DNA of 64,000 bases from VRUE01 sp963780815. GTDB lineage: Bacteria; Actinomycetota; Thermoleophilia; Solirubrobacterales; 70-9. Positions 27,192-36,312 of the stretch are shown here, piece by piece. Below the pieces are notes generated by a model, which was given only the letters and a program-made list of their open reading frames with translations, was not told where the DNA came from and did no database searches. Where the stretch lies: positions 124,001 through 188,000 of the forward strand of contig CAWADG010000011.1 of the NCBI GenBank assembly GCA_963780815.1, given 5' to 3'. The position numbers and the translations under genes were made by a program. Within the stretch, counting starts at the first letter, position 1. Each line of letters opens with the position of its first letter.

Positions 27192-27650
27192 ATGTCACAG
27201 GCCACCCTCCACACCAGCGCGGGCCCGATCGTCGTCGAGCTGCACGACGAGGATGCCCCGAAGACGGTCGAGAACTTCCGCAAGCTCGCCGGCGAAGGCT
27301 TCTACGACGGTCTGATCTTCCACCGGGTCATCCCCGACTTCATGATCCAGGGCGGCTGCCCGGAAGGGACCGGGACCGGCGGCCCCGGCTACACCTTCGA
27401 GGACGAGTTCAACGATCACAAGGTGGTCAAGGGAGCGTTGGCGATGGCCAACGCCGGGCCGAACACCAACGGGTCGCAGTTCTTCATCGTCACCACCGAG
27501 GCGGCACCATGGCTCGACGGCAAGCACACCGTGTTCGGCGCGGTCGTCGAGGGCATGGACGCGGTCGAGGCGGTCGAGAAGACACCGACCGACGCCGGTG
27601 ACCGGCCGGTCGAGCCGCAGACGATCGAACGGGTCGAGCTCTCCGAGTAG
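27192..27650 (+). CDS. Cyclophilin-type peptidyl-prolyl cis-trans isomerase
   Basis: 152 residues from ATG 27,192 (MSQATLHTSAGPIVVELHDE), a single-domain cytosolic cyclophilin. FHRVIPDFMIQGGCPEGTGT, GALAMANAGPNTNGSQFFIV and WLDGKHTVFGAVVEGMD are the catalytic blocks with Arg, Phe, Gln and His in place. It catalyses prolyl isomerisation. An upstream in-frame ATG at 27,120 would add a 24-residue leader shared with the Crp gene. The normal family length supports the internal start. Confidence 0.93.
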   Translation: MSQATLHTSAGPIVVELHDEDAPKTVENFRKLAGEGFYDGLIFHRVIPDFMIQGGCPEGTGTGGPGYTFEDEFNDHKVVKGALAMANAGPNTNGSQFFIVTTEAAPWLDGKHTVFGAVVEGMDAVEAVEKTPTDAGDRPVEPQTIERVELSE

Positions 27651-27651
27651 C

Positions 27652-28161
27652 TCACTTCTCCAGCTTCGACCAGAACCGAAGCCATTCCCGCTCATTGGCG
27701 ATGCCCGCCTCGAGGGTGGTCCGCGGACCTGTCGGCATGTGCTCGCCGCCGAGCTCGAGGATCCGTTCGTATTCCTCGAGCTTGGCCCGATGGGCGGCCA
27801 GCTGGTGGGTCGCCAGCGGGCCGGGATCGGCGCCGAAGAAGACCTTCAGCAGCGCCCGGTCGCGAAGCTCGGGCAGCTCGTCGGTCGGCTCCTCGAGCCA
27901 GTCCGCGAGCGCCCGGCGCCCCTTGCCGGTGATCTTGTAGTGCTTTCTGCGCCTGCCACCGTCCTCGCGCCGCTCGGTCAAGTAGCCGGCCGCCGCCAGC
28001 CGTTCCGGCTCGGAATAGAGCTGGGCATGCTGGAGCGACCAGAAGTTCCCGAGGCTCGCCGCGACGCCCTGTTTGAGGTCGTAGGGGGTCGACTCGCCGG
28101 CAATCCTGAGCATGCCGAGGACGATGTAGGAGGTGGGGGTGAGGCGGATTTCGCTTGACAT
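27652..28161 (-). CDS. PadR-family transcriptional regulator
   Basis: 169 residues from ATG 28,161. The N-terminal winged helix (SYIVLGMLRIAGESTPYDLK, LYSEPERLAAAGYLTERRED, then HYKITGKGRRALADWL) is standard PadR, and the C-terminal half is a long dimer helix (LATHQLAAHRAKLEEYERIL). It is divergent from the carotenoid oxygenase gene, with a dyad operator between them. It likely represses both until it binds a small aromatic or lipophilic ligand, as other PadR proteins do (inference). Confidence 0.9.
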   Translation of the reverse strand: MSSEIRLTPTSYIVLGMLRIAGESTPYDLKQGVAASLGNFWSLQHAQLYSEPERLAAAGYLTERREDGGRRRKHYKITGKGRRALADWLEEPTDELPELRDRALLKVFFGADPGPLATHQLAAHRAKLEEYERILELGGEHMPTGPRTTLEAGIANEREWLRFWSKLEK

Positions 28162-28183
28162 GGGCTTCCGACGGCAGTATAAG
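28155..28183 (+). promoter_or_regulatory. Promoter of the carotenoid oxygenase gene
   Basis: TTGACA (28,155-28,160), 17 bp, TATAAG (28,178-28,183): a near-consensus sigma-70-type promoter. The -35 overlaps the padR start codon on the other strand. Confidence 0.7.
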
Positions 28184-28186
28184 AAG

Positions 28187-28207
28187 GATCGTCTATTATG
28201 GACGGTC
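28187..28207. promoter_or_regulatory. Imperfect dyad, candidate PadR operator
   Basis: GATCGTCTATTATGGACGGTC reads almost the same on both strands (GA.CGTC.AT.AT.GACG.TC). It sits just after the -10 of the oxygenase promoter and upstream of padR, so a bound repressor would block both. Confidence 0.6.
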
Positions 28208-28223
28208 AATCAAGGAGGGAATT

Positions 28224-29651
28224 ATGACCGCTGAGGCGCAGACCGTATCCGGCCAGGAGTACGCATTGGGCTTCGAGACCCTGGAGTCCGAGATCGGGCT
28301 CGACTCGCTTCCCGTCGAGGGATCTATCCCCGAGTGGCTGACGGGCAGCCTGGTCCGAAACGGGCCCGCCAAGTACGAGGTCGGAGAGCGGCGCCTGCGG
28401 CACTGGTTCGACGGCCTGGCGATGCTCCACCGATTCGGCTTCGCCGGCGGCGAGGTCTCCTACGCGAACCGCTTCCTGCGCACCAAGGCCTTCCGCGCGT
28501 CCGAGGAAGGGAAGATCTCCTACCGCGAGTTCGCCACCGATCCCTGCCGCTCGATCTTCAGGCGCGCGGCGACGCTGTTCTCCCCGGACTTCTCCGACAA
28601 CTGCAACGTCAACCTGGCGAAGCTCGGGGAGGAGTACATCGCGATGACCGAGACCCCGCTCCCGGTCGCCTTCGACCCGGAGACGCTCGACGCGCTCGGG
28701 GTCGCATACGAGGTCCCCGGCCTCCACGCGACCGCCCACCCCCATGCCGACAGCGACAGCGGTGAGCTGCTCGCCTACGTCACCCACTTCGGCCCCCGTT
28801 CGGAGTACCGGCTCTACGCCCAGCGCGATCGCACCCACCAGCGGCGGATCGGGTCGCACCGCATCGCCGAGCCCTCCTACATGCACAGCTTCGCGCTGAC
28901 CGAGCGCTACATGATCCTCGCCACCTTCCCGCTTGTGGTCAACCCGCTCCAGCTCGCGCTCAGCGGCCGGCCCTTCATCGACAACTACCGCTGGAAGCCG
29001 GAGCTCGGGACGAGATTCCTGATCTTCGACCGCAACGGCGGCGGGCTCGTCCGCACCGTCGAGGCCGAGCCCTGCTTCTGCTTCCACCACATCAACGCGT
29101 TCGAGCGCGGGGAGGAGATCGTGATCGACATGGCCTCCTACGAGGACGCATCGATCATCGACTCGCTCTTCCTCGATCGCGTCCGGACCGAGCCCCCGAG
29201 CGGCGCGGCGCTGGCGAAGCCGGTCCGCTACCGGATCGCGCCTGATCGCGACCGGGCGACCGAAGAGGAGCTGAGCGACGTGGCGTTGGAGCTGCCGCAG
29301 ATCGACTACGGCGAGCGGAACGGGCGGCCGTACCGCTTCCTCTACGGGATCGGCGCCCACCAGGACGGCGACTCGCCCGACTTCGTCGACCGGCTGGTCA
29401 AGATCGACGTCGAGAGCGGCGAGGAGCGAAGCTGGTTCGAGCAGGGCTCATATCCCGGCGAGCCGGTCTTCGTCCCCTCGCCCGAGCCCGACCGGGGAGA
29501 GGACCAGGGCGTGCTGCTCTCGGTCGTCCTCGACAGCGTCTCCGGCTCGCTCCTACCTGCTGGTCCTCGACGCCGAGACCCTCGAGGAGGTCGGCCGGGC
29601 GAAGGTCCCGCACCACATCCCGTTCGGGTTCCACGGGCAGTACTTCACTGA
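28224..29651 (+). CDS. Carotenoid/apocarotenoid cleavage oxygenase, C-terminal frameshift
   Basis: About 475 residues. It is a non-haem Fe(II) dioxygenase that splits carotenoid double bonds. Iron-binding His are in HATAHPHADSDSGELLAY, SYMHSFALTERYMILA and FCFHHINAFERGEE; the fourth His lies in HHIPFGFHGQYF near 29,620, which is in another phase after a shift at about 29,555 (removing one G of a GG pair restores it). Start ATG has AAGGAGG upstream. The C-terminal stop is uncertain for that reason. It is divergent from padR. Confidence 0.9.
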   Translation: MTAEAQTVSGQEYALGFETLESEIGLDSLPVEGSIPEWLTGSLVRNGPAKYEVGERRLRHWFDGLAMLHRFGFAGGEVSYANRFLRTKAFRASEEGKISYREFATDPCRSIFRRAATLFSPDFSDNCNVNLAKLGEEYIAMTETPLPVAFDPETLDALGVAYEVPGLHATAHPHADSDSGELLAYVTHFGPRSEYRLYAQRDRTHQRRIGSHRIAEPSYMHSFALTERYMILATFPLVVNPLQLALSGRPFIDNYRWKPELGTRFLIFDRNGGGLVRTVEAEPCFCFHHINAFERGEEIVIDMASYEDASIIDSLFLDRVRTEPPSGAALAKPVRYRIAPDRDRATEEELSDVALELPQIDYGERNGRPYRFLYGIGAHQDGDSPDFVDRLVKIDVESGEERSWFEQGSYPGEPVFVPSPEPDRGEDQGVLLSVVLDSVSGSLLPAGPRRRDPRGGRPGEGPAPHPVRVPRAVLH

Positions 29652-29656
29652 GCGGC

Positions 29657-31279
29657 TCAGGCAGGCGCCGGCTCGGCCGCCGGCGGGTCGGTCCCGCTCT
29701 GCAGTTCGTCGAAGCGCCGGGTCGGCAGCCTCCGGGTGGTCCAGAAGGCGGCCACGACGAGGAAGGCGGCGAATAGGAAGGCGGTCTTCAGCGCCGCGAG
29801 CTGGGCGTCTTCGTAGTCTTCGACGAGCACGTCGACGGTGTTGGGGTCGATGCCCTCTTCGGTCGCGATCGTCCGCACTTCGTCGGCGGCGATGAAGCTT
29901 CCGCCGGCGCTCAGGTGCTCGTGGACCTGATCGCTCACGTCCTTGGAGATCTCCGGGTCGGAGTTGATGTTGCTGGAGAAGGCGGCGATCAGGCCGGTGA
30001 TCACGATCGCGCCGAGCACTGCCGTTCCGAGCGAGGAGCCGAGCTGCTGGGCGGTGTTCTGGATGCCTCCCGCCTCGCTGCGGTCGTCGTCCCCCACCGA
30101 GGATTGGACGACGTTTCCGAGCTGGGAGACGATCAGGCCCATACCGACTCCGAGCACCCCCATCGCGACAAGGAAGGAGCCGTTGTCGAGCTCGGGTTCG
30201 ATCGTGTCGAGCAGCAGCAAGGTGGCGACGAGGGTGACAAGGAGCCCCGCCCGGACCAGGGTCCTGGCTGGAAAGCGGGAGGCGAGGGCCGAGCCGGCGA
30301 GGGCCGTGACGAAGAGGCCGACAGAGGCAGGCAGCATCCGGACGCCGGTTTCGAGCGCATCGAGACCCTGGACGATCTGCAGGTAGAGCGGGATCGTGAA
30401 GAAGATCCCCATCAGGATCATGTTCTGGGCCAGCAGCATCCCCGTCCCGCCCCGCAGGGTGGGGATCCGGAAGAGGCGGAGGTGGACAAGCGGCGCCAGG
30501 CCATGCTCCTCGCGGCGGCGCTCCCAGGCGACGAAGCCGCCGAGGACGACCAGCCCGGCGGCGATGACGAACGGGGTCAGGGAGAACCCGAATGGCTCGA
30601 TCGGCGAGCTGAGCGGCCGCAGCCAACCCCAGTTGCTCGCTTGGAGGACGCCGAACACGATCAGCGCCAGCCCCGATGCCGAGAGCACGCTTCCCACCCA
30701 GTCGAGTCGCGGTGGCGCCTGCCTCACGATCGGGCTCGCGAATCAGGCGGGTGCCGATCAGGATGCCGATCGCGACGACGACCTCGCCGACGAAGACCAG
30801 CCTCCAGGTGAACTCGGTCGTCGCCCATCCGCCGAGAATCGGGCCGACGGCGATCCCGGCCCCGGCGACGCCGCCGAGGACGCCATAGGCGATCGCGCGA
30901 TCGGCTCCCCTGTAGTTGCCGGCGACGAGGGCCACCATGGCCGGCAGCACCAGCGCCGCGCCGATCCCCTCGAGGATCGACCAACCGAACATCAGCGAGG
31001 GAACGCTCCAGGACGCGGCGGTCAGGCCCGAGCCGACCGCGTAGATGCAGAGCCCGACCGCGAATGCGCGGCGGCGTCCGAAGAGGTCGCCGAGCTTGCC
31101 GCCGGTCAGCATCAGCCCGCCATCACCAGCGCATAGAGCGCGATCACCATCTGGATCGTGGTGACGGTGGTGTCGAAGTCTTCGACCAATTGGGAGATCG
31201 CGACGTTCATCACCGCCTGGTCGAGGACCATCAGGAACTGGGCCGTCGCCAGCACCGCGAGCACTCCCCACTTTGCCAT
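29657..31279 (-). CDS. DHA2-type (14-helix) MFS drug efflux transporter, two apparent frameshifts
   Basis: About 540 residues after repair. MAKWGVLAVLATAQFLMVLD with QAVMNVAISQLVEDFDTTVT is the DHA2 helix-1 region (LD-xxxVNVALP-like). After a shift near 31,120 comes GGKLGDLFGRRRAFAVGLCI (motif A), and GVLGGVAGAGIAVGPILGGW is motif C. A second shift near 30,722 leads to the C-terminal eight helices. It is predicted to export toxic compounds with protons. The substrate is unknown. It is convergent with the oxygenase gene, 5 bp away. Confidence 0.87.
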
Positions 31280-31301
31280 CGGGCGAGCCTACCGGCGGAG
31301 G

Positions 31302-31766
31302 TCAGGACACCGGAGGCTCCGGGCGGCCGATCGCGGCTTCGATCCGGTCCAGCCGCTCGGCGATCTCGTCGAGTTTGCCGGCAAGGGGGTGCTCGTTCGG
31401 GTCGCTGATGACCCGTCGTTTGGCGGCATTGACGAAGGCGGCGGCGATCGAGGCGGTGACGACCGCGACGAGGCTGACGCCGAGCAGCATCACGAGGCCC
31501 CCGATGAACCGTCCGACGGTGTTGTGGGGGACGAAATCGCCGTAGCCGACCGTGGTCACGGTCTGGATCGCCCACCAGAGAGAGACGCCCAGATTCGGGA
31601 AGTCCTGGCGGTCGAAGACGAAGATCAGCACCGCCGAGACCGAGGTGAGGCTCAGCGTGAACAGCGAGATCACGACGGCGGCCCTTCGCACGGTCAGCGA
31701 GCCGGATGTCAGCTGACTTTTGAGCAATTTGCCGCGCCCGATGCGATCCCCGTCCGGCACCTGCAT
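31302..31766 (-). CDS. Two-helix potassium-channel-like protein
   Basis: 154 residues. Helix 1 (AAVVISLFTLSLTSVSAVLI), a pore helix with the selectivity filter TVTTVGYGDFVP, helix 2 (FIGGLVMLLGVSLVAVVTAS) and a C-terminal coiled segment (GKLDEIAERLDRIEAAIG). The TVGYGD filter is the K+ signature. No RCK or cyclic-nucleotide domain is attached. It would form a tetrameric K+ channel in the membrane; the gating signal is unknown. Confidence 0.88.
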   Translation of the reverse strand: MQVPDGDRIGRGKLLKSQLTSGSLTVRRAAVVISLFTLSLTSVSAVLIFVFDRQDFPNLGVSLWWAIQTVTTVGYGDFVPHNTVGRFIGGLVMLLGVSLVAVVTASIAAAFVNAAKRRVISDPNEHPLAGKLDEIAERLDRIEAAIGRPEPPVS

Positions 31767-31803
31767 CGCAGGCTAGACGGCCGATCGGAGGGACGGACCG
31801 GCG

Positions 31804-32421
31804 TTAGCCGCCGCTGAGGATGAGCACGATGAAGAGGAGCAGGACCCCCTCGCTGACGATCCACGAGTTCTGGTCCATCCAGTCGCGGATCTTGGGCAGG
31901 ATGGTCTGGGCCCTGCTGCCGAGCAGCTCGACGAGGATCGCCGGGATCGATAGCAGGAGGGCGGTGAGGCCGATGAAGGGCAGGAGGTTGACCCAGGAGT
32001 CGCCGCGATCCGCGATGTGGCTTCCGATGCTGATCGAGACGACGAGATCGCTGGGGAAGACACCGAGCAGCAGGAATCCGAGAACGAAGGCGAATTTCGG
32101 AGACGCCTCCTCGAGTTTGCCCATCCATTTCGGCGGTTCCGATTGCTTACGGCCCCGGAACTGATGGAACATCGCGAACAGCAGGAGGGCAACGACGAGG
32201 TAGTCGACCGTGCTGAGTCCCGATTCGTGGGATTCGTCGTTGACCCCATGGATCAGGAGGAACGCGAGGGTGGTCACCAGGGTGATCGAGATGACGGCGC
32301 CGAGGACGAAGGCGGCGGAGGAGGCGCGCCAGCTGTCGCTGGTGGCGAAGAAGAAGGCGCTGATGATCTGCGGCCCGGCGATCATCACGAAAGCCAGCGG
32401 CAGGATGGTCAGAAAATCCAG
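31804..32421 (-). CDS. GAP/Sap (sulfolipid-1-addressing-like) membrane protein, CTG start
   Basis: 205 residues, six hydrophobic helices: FLTILPLAFVMIAGPQIISA, FVLGAVISITLVTTLAFLLI, VDYLVVALLLFAMFHQFRGR, FAFVLGFLLLGVFPSDLVVS and two more. The layout matches the GAP (GPI/lipid-export-like) family found in actinobacteria. CTG 32,421 is chosen because GAAGGAG lies 7 bases upstream; the only ATG (32,547) would add 42 odd residues and overlap the divergent gene. The substrate is unknown. Confidence 0.6.
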   Translation of the reverse strand: MDFLTILPLAFVMIAGPQIISAFFFATSDSWRASSAAFVLGAVISITLVTTLAFLLIHGVNDESHESGLSTVDYLVVALLLFAMFHQFRGRKQSEPPKWMGKLEEASPKFAFVLGFLLLGVFPSDLVVSISIGSHIADRGDSWVNLLPFIGLTALLLSIPAILVELLGSRAQTILPKIRDWMDQNSWIVSEGVLLLFIVLILSGG

Positions 32422-32524
32422 TTGAGTCTCCTTCGGTTTGCGGGGCAGCCTCTCACAGCCCTTCCCAAGGAGCCGGGAATGTGACACCTTTCCGGAATCG
32501 AGGACCGACGATGAAAGGCAGACG

Positions 32525-34059
32525 ATGAAGCTTCGACGTTCCAGCATCTGGGCGGCCCTGTTGGCGACCGCACTCAGTTTTGCGATGGCGGCCTCCGCCC
32601 TTGCCGATAACGCAACCCCGCTTGGGGGCTCGCCACTGAACGTCTACGTCGGCGAACGCGGCCAGCTCCAGGCCGTGCGTGGGGGAAGCGGCAGCGGAAT
32701 CTTCTTCAGCCCCTTCGAGACGGTCGGTGACGCCGGCTTCTTCCTCGCCTTCCCATCTGGGTACCCCGGTGAACCTGAACCTCACGTCTTTGGGTTCGAC
32801 GGCAGCGCCGGCCCGTTTGGGCTCGACGATTTCACGCCAGTTTCTCAGTCGCCCATCACCGGCGGCGGCAGCGCGGCCGATCCGCTCAAACAGATCACCT
32901 CGTACAAAGTCGCAACGGTCGGCATGGTGACCCAAACCACGACCTACGTAAACGGGTCGCAGGAGTTCCGGGTCCGCTGGGACTTCGCCAACGAATCCGG
33001 CAGCGCGATCAACTTCAAGGCACTCGCCGCCGCCGACTTCTTCTTCGAGGGAGATGACGCGGGCACCGGCATCTTCACCGCCGGCCCGCCCCGCTTCATC
33101 GGCGGCACCAACCTCGACAGCGGAAGCTCGGGTGGATTCGTCGAGGTAACCGAAGGTGGCCTCCCGGCCTGGTCGGCCTACCAGGCGCTCTCCTTCCCCG
33201 ACGTTTGGACCAAGGTCCAGGAATCCGCCTCCAGCGCCGGCGCCACCTTCGACGACTCGGTGCTCGCTACCGCGGTCGACAACGCCGGCGGCGTAGAGTG
33301 GGATCAGGACGCGACCGGAACAGGCCTCGCCCCCGGCGCGACCCGCTCCTTCGAGGTGCTGATCCGCAGCGCCGTCCCTTCGCAACTCCAGCTCAACCCG
33401 ACAAACGGCGCTTCGCGGCAGGGTGTGCCGATCAACATCACCGCGACGGCGGTCGACACCAACGGCCAGCCCTACGCCGGCCAGATGCTGCAGTACTCGA
33501 TCGCAGGGCCGAACGCCACCACGGGCAACGCCACCCTCGGTCCCACCGGGTGCGCCGTGGTCACCGATCCTGGGAAAAAAGCCGGGACCGACACCGTCGT
33601 GGTCTTTGTCGACTTCAACAAAAACGGAACTCGAGAGCCGGCCGAGCCGCAGGCCTCGGCGCAGGCGACGTTCGTCGACTCGGTCCCGCCGAACTGCACG
33701 ATCAAAGCCAGCGGCACGCTGGTCGCCGGTGGCGAATCAGGGAAACCGCTGGTGATCGAACGTGAAGTTGCGGCGAGGCCGGGACCGTCACTCTCGCCAC
33801 CACCCTCGAAGCCCCCGCAGCCGGCGGCTCCTCGGCGAGCGCGTCGAAGAAGGTGAAGATCAAGCTCAAGCCGGTCAAGAAGAAGGTCAAGAAGGGCAAG
33901 AAGACGGCGTTCAAGATCAAGATCCCGAAGAGCGTCGCCCACAAGTACGCCGGCAAGACGCTGAAGGCGAAGATCAAGGTCACCGCCAAGGACAAGAAGG
34001 GCAACAAGAAGACGAAGACGTCGAAGGCGAAGGTCAGGCTCGCGAAGCTCGGGAAGTGA
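32525..34059 (+). CDS. Secreted protein with lysine-rich C-terminal tail, one apparent frameshift
   Basis: About 511 residues. A signal peptide (SIWAALLATALSFAMAASALA) is followed by a beta-rich domain (VYVGERGQLQAVRGGSGSGI, VTQTTTYVNGSQEFRVRWDF) and an Ig-like/invasin-type domain (PSQLQLNPTNGASRQGVPIN). Near 33,770 the frame changes and a strongly basic tail follows (KKVKIKLKPVKKKVKKGKK and so on to about residue 510). Such tails may bind acidic polymers at the cell wall (inference). The next gene starts 7 bp later and shares this design. Confidence 0.72.
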
Positions 34060-34066
34060 CCGGCGG

Positions 34067-35491
34067 TTGAAGCTCGCCCTGACGGCGGCGCTGGTCGGCT
34101 CGGCGCTGTTCGCGAGCTCCGCGGGCGCCGCCGTCACGGTCAACACCACCACCGACTCGAACGCGCTCGGGGGGTGCGCCGGGGCTCCTGGCGACTGCTC
34201 GCTGCGGCAGGCGATCACGATCGCGGCGCCGGGGGAGACGGTGGTCGTCCCCGCCGGAACCTACCCGCTGTCCCTCGGCGACCTGACGATCACCCAGGCC
34301 GCGAACATCCAGGGCGCCGGTGCCCGCGCGACGAAGGTGATCGTCGACGGGGAAACCTCCCGACACGCGTTCTCGGTCGCGAGCCCGGACCAGGTGACGA
34401 TCTCGGGGATGACGATCTCCGCCGGGCACGTGACCGGGGAAGGGATCTTCTTCCTCCACGGCGGGGCGGTCCTCAACCAGTCCGGTTCGGTGCTCTCTCT
34501 GGTCGCCGTCGCCGTGTCGGGGACGACCCTCGAGAAGACCGACGCCTCCAGCGGGGCGGTTCGCGGAGCGGGGATAGCCAACAACGGGACCCTCAGCATC
34601 GCCGACAGCAGCGTGAGCGGGAACACCGAGGCCTCAACCGAGTCGGAAAGCGCCAATCAGGGCGCCGGGCTCTTCAACTCCGGCGGAACCGTCTCGATCG
34701 TCAACAGCACCTTTTCCGGCAACTCCCAGATCGCGACCTACGGGGCGACCTCGAGCGGGTCGGCGATCACGAATCTGGGGTCCGAAATGACACTTTTGAA
34801 CGTCACGGTCGCTGGCAACTCGGGCTCGGCCGCGATCGCAAACAGCAGCTCCCTGACCACAAGGAACTCGATTTTCTCCAACGCTGCCGGTGGCAACTGC
34901 GCCGGCACATTGACCTCACAGGGGACCAACCTCGAGAGCGCCGACCAGTGCGGGCTCCATGCTGCCGGCGACCAGGTGGGGAAGGAGCCGCTGCTGGGCG
35001 CCCTTGCCGACAACGGCGGCCAGACCGACACCCTCGCCCTGCTGCCCGGGAGCCCGGCCATCGACTCCGGCGCCACCTGCCCGCCGGTCGATCAGCGAGG
35101 GGTCGCGCGGCCGCAGGGCGCGGCCTGCGACATCGGGGCGTTCGAGCTCGTGCCGACGATCGCGACGCCCTCGAACGCCTTCAGGTTCGGTCAGCTGAAG
35201 CGCAACAGGGCGAAGGGGACCGCGGTCCTCTTCGTCACCGTCCCCGGCCCCGGGACGATCGCCCTCGCGGGAAAGGGGATCGTCGTCAAACCGCCGCCCC
35301 GAGAGCGGTCAGCACGGCCGGCGTCGTCAAGCTGCAGATCAGGGCCAGAGGGCAAGGCGCGCCGGAAGCTCGGTCGCCTCGGCAAAGCCAAGGTGACCGT
35401 GAAGGTCACCTACACCCCGACCGGCGGCATCGCCAATACGAAGGCGAAGACGATCAAGCTGATCAAGCGACGCCGGGCGAAACTGGGGTAG
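34067..35491 (+). CDS. Secreted right-handed beta-helix (choice-of-anchor Q) protein
   Basis: 474 residues from TTG 34,067. A signal peptide (LALTAALVGSALFASSAGAA) is followed by the CSLREA-type motif (GDCSLRQAITIAAPGETVVV) and parallel beta-helix rungs (ANIQGAGARATKVIVDGETS, SIADSSVSGNTEASTESE). It ends in the choice-of-anchor segment NNGGQT-like LADNGGQTDTLALLPGSPAI and GACDIGAFE-like AACDIGAFELV, plus a basic tail. Two compensating phase changes near 35,303 and 35,345 garble about 14 residues. Probably it binds or modifies polysaccharide; no catalytic residues are evident. Confidence 0.78.
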   Translation: MKLALTAALVGSALFASSAGAAVTVNTTTDSNALGGCAGAPGDCSLRQAITIAAPGETVVVPAGTYPLSLGDLTITQAANIQGAGARATKVIVDGETSRHAFSVASPDQVTISGMTISAGHVTGEGIFFLHGGAVLNQSGSVLSLVAVAVSGTTLEKTDASSGAVRGAGIANNGTLSIADSSVSGNTEASTESESANQGAGLFNSGGTVSIVNSTFSGNSQIATYGATSSGSAITNLGSEMTLLNVTVAGNSGSAAIANSSSLTTRNSIFSNAAGGNCAGTLTSQGTNLESADQCGLHAAGDQVGKEPLLGALADNGGQTDTLALLPGSPAIDSGATCPPVDQRGVARPQGAACDIGAFELVPTIATPSNAFRFGQLKRNRAKGTAVLFVTVPGPGTIALAGKGIVVKPPPRERSARPASSSCRSGPEGKARRKLGRLGKAKVTVKVTYTPTGGIANTKAKTIKLIKRRRAKLG

Positions 35492-35882
35492 AAGAGGCCG
35501 CCAGCCGGGGCCTGCCCCCGCGTCTGGATCCCCTCCGGGCCCGCCGCGCAGCCCTGGCGAGCGGGGCTCGCACCTCGTGCATCAGCTGTTCCCACTCCCG
35601 GTCATAGGCCGGGTCCGCCGGCCCGTCTGCCGTGACCGCTGCGTGTTCGGTCGACCGGATGCGGGCGCTCCAACCGGGTCCGTAGAGAGCATCCGGGCTC
35701 GCTCCGAGCGACCGGGCGATCGACGCCAGGAAGACGGCGAGAGTCAGGCAGAGATTGGTCGGGTCGACACGCATCAGAAGCTCGCGAGCCCTCCGTTCGA
35801 AGGCAGGGTCGTGCCGCCCCGCGGGGGTCGCGTCGAGCAGTTCCGTCGACAGCCGGCTCGCCATTCGTAGGGTCGATTCCAT
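35463..35882 (-). CDS. Hypothetical protein
   Basis: 139 residues from ATG 35,882 (MESTLRMASRLSTELLDATP). The body is helical (RHDPAFERRARELLMRVDPT, LCLTLAVFLASIARSLGASP), and the C-terminus is Arg-rich and probably not folded. It overlaps the end of the beta-helix gene by 29 bp. It is the last open frame before the islet boundary. I do not recognise a family. Confidence 0.4.
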   Translation of the reverse strand: MESTLRMASRLSTELLDATPAGRHDPAFERRARELLMRVDPTNLCLTLAVFLASIARSLGASPDALYGPGWSARIRSTEHAAVTADGPADPAYDREWEQLMHEVRAPLARAARRARRGSRRGGRPRLAASSTPVSPGVA

Positions 35883-35965
35883 CCCAACGGGTCTCGACTC
35901 CCCTCGGCCCACCCTGAAGCCATTGGACGAATCGGCTCGCCTTTATTTGGGTTCGCAAATGTTTG

Positions 35966-36027
35966 AGCGGAGGGGGTGGGATTCGAACCCACGAGACGCC
36001 CATTGAGCGCCTAACGGCTTTCAAGGC
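35966..36027 (-). repeat. tRNA-Ser 3' fragment, distal attachment-site copy
   Basis: 62 bp identical to 40,281-40,342. It runs from the tRNA 3' end through the anticodon stem (AACGGCTTTCAAGGC) and stops there, so it is not a functional tRNA. It marks the far end of the islet. Confidence 0.9.
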
Positions 36028-36312
36028 TGTACCGATGACCTCGTTGAATGCCGCCGAGGCGCATTCGAAGGTCGCGGACACCGGTTCGCAGGCTTCGTTT
36101 TCGGAGGCGGCGCAGGATTCTTCGGCGCTGGCGACACCGAGGTCGACGCTTCGTGGCCGGCGATCAGTTCATGCCAGGGGCTCTCCGAGCCTCCAAGAGG
36201 TTCCCCTTCACCCTCGCGATTCCGCGCCGATCCTACGGCGTCGTAGAAATCACCGATGGAAGCACGGGTATGTGCGGATGACGGGCTCCGCCTGAAGAAA
36301 TAGCCTGATCGC

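Noticed and set aside
35966..36027. Second tRNA-Ser gene
   Set aside because: Lacks the 5' acceptor strand, D-arm and half the anticodon arm; it is a fragment.
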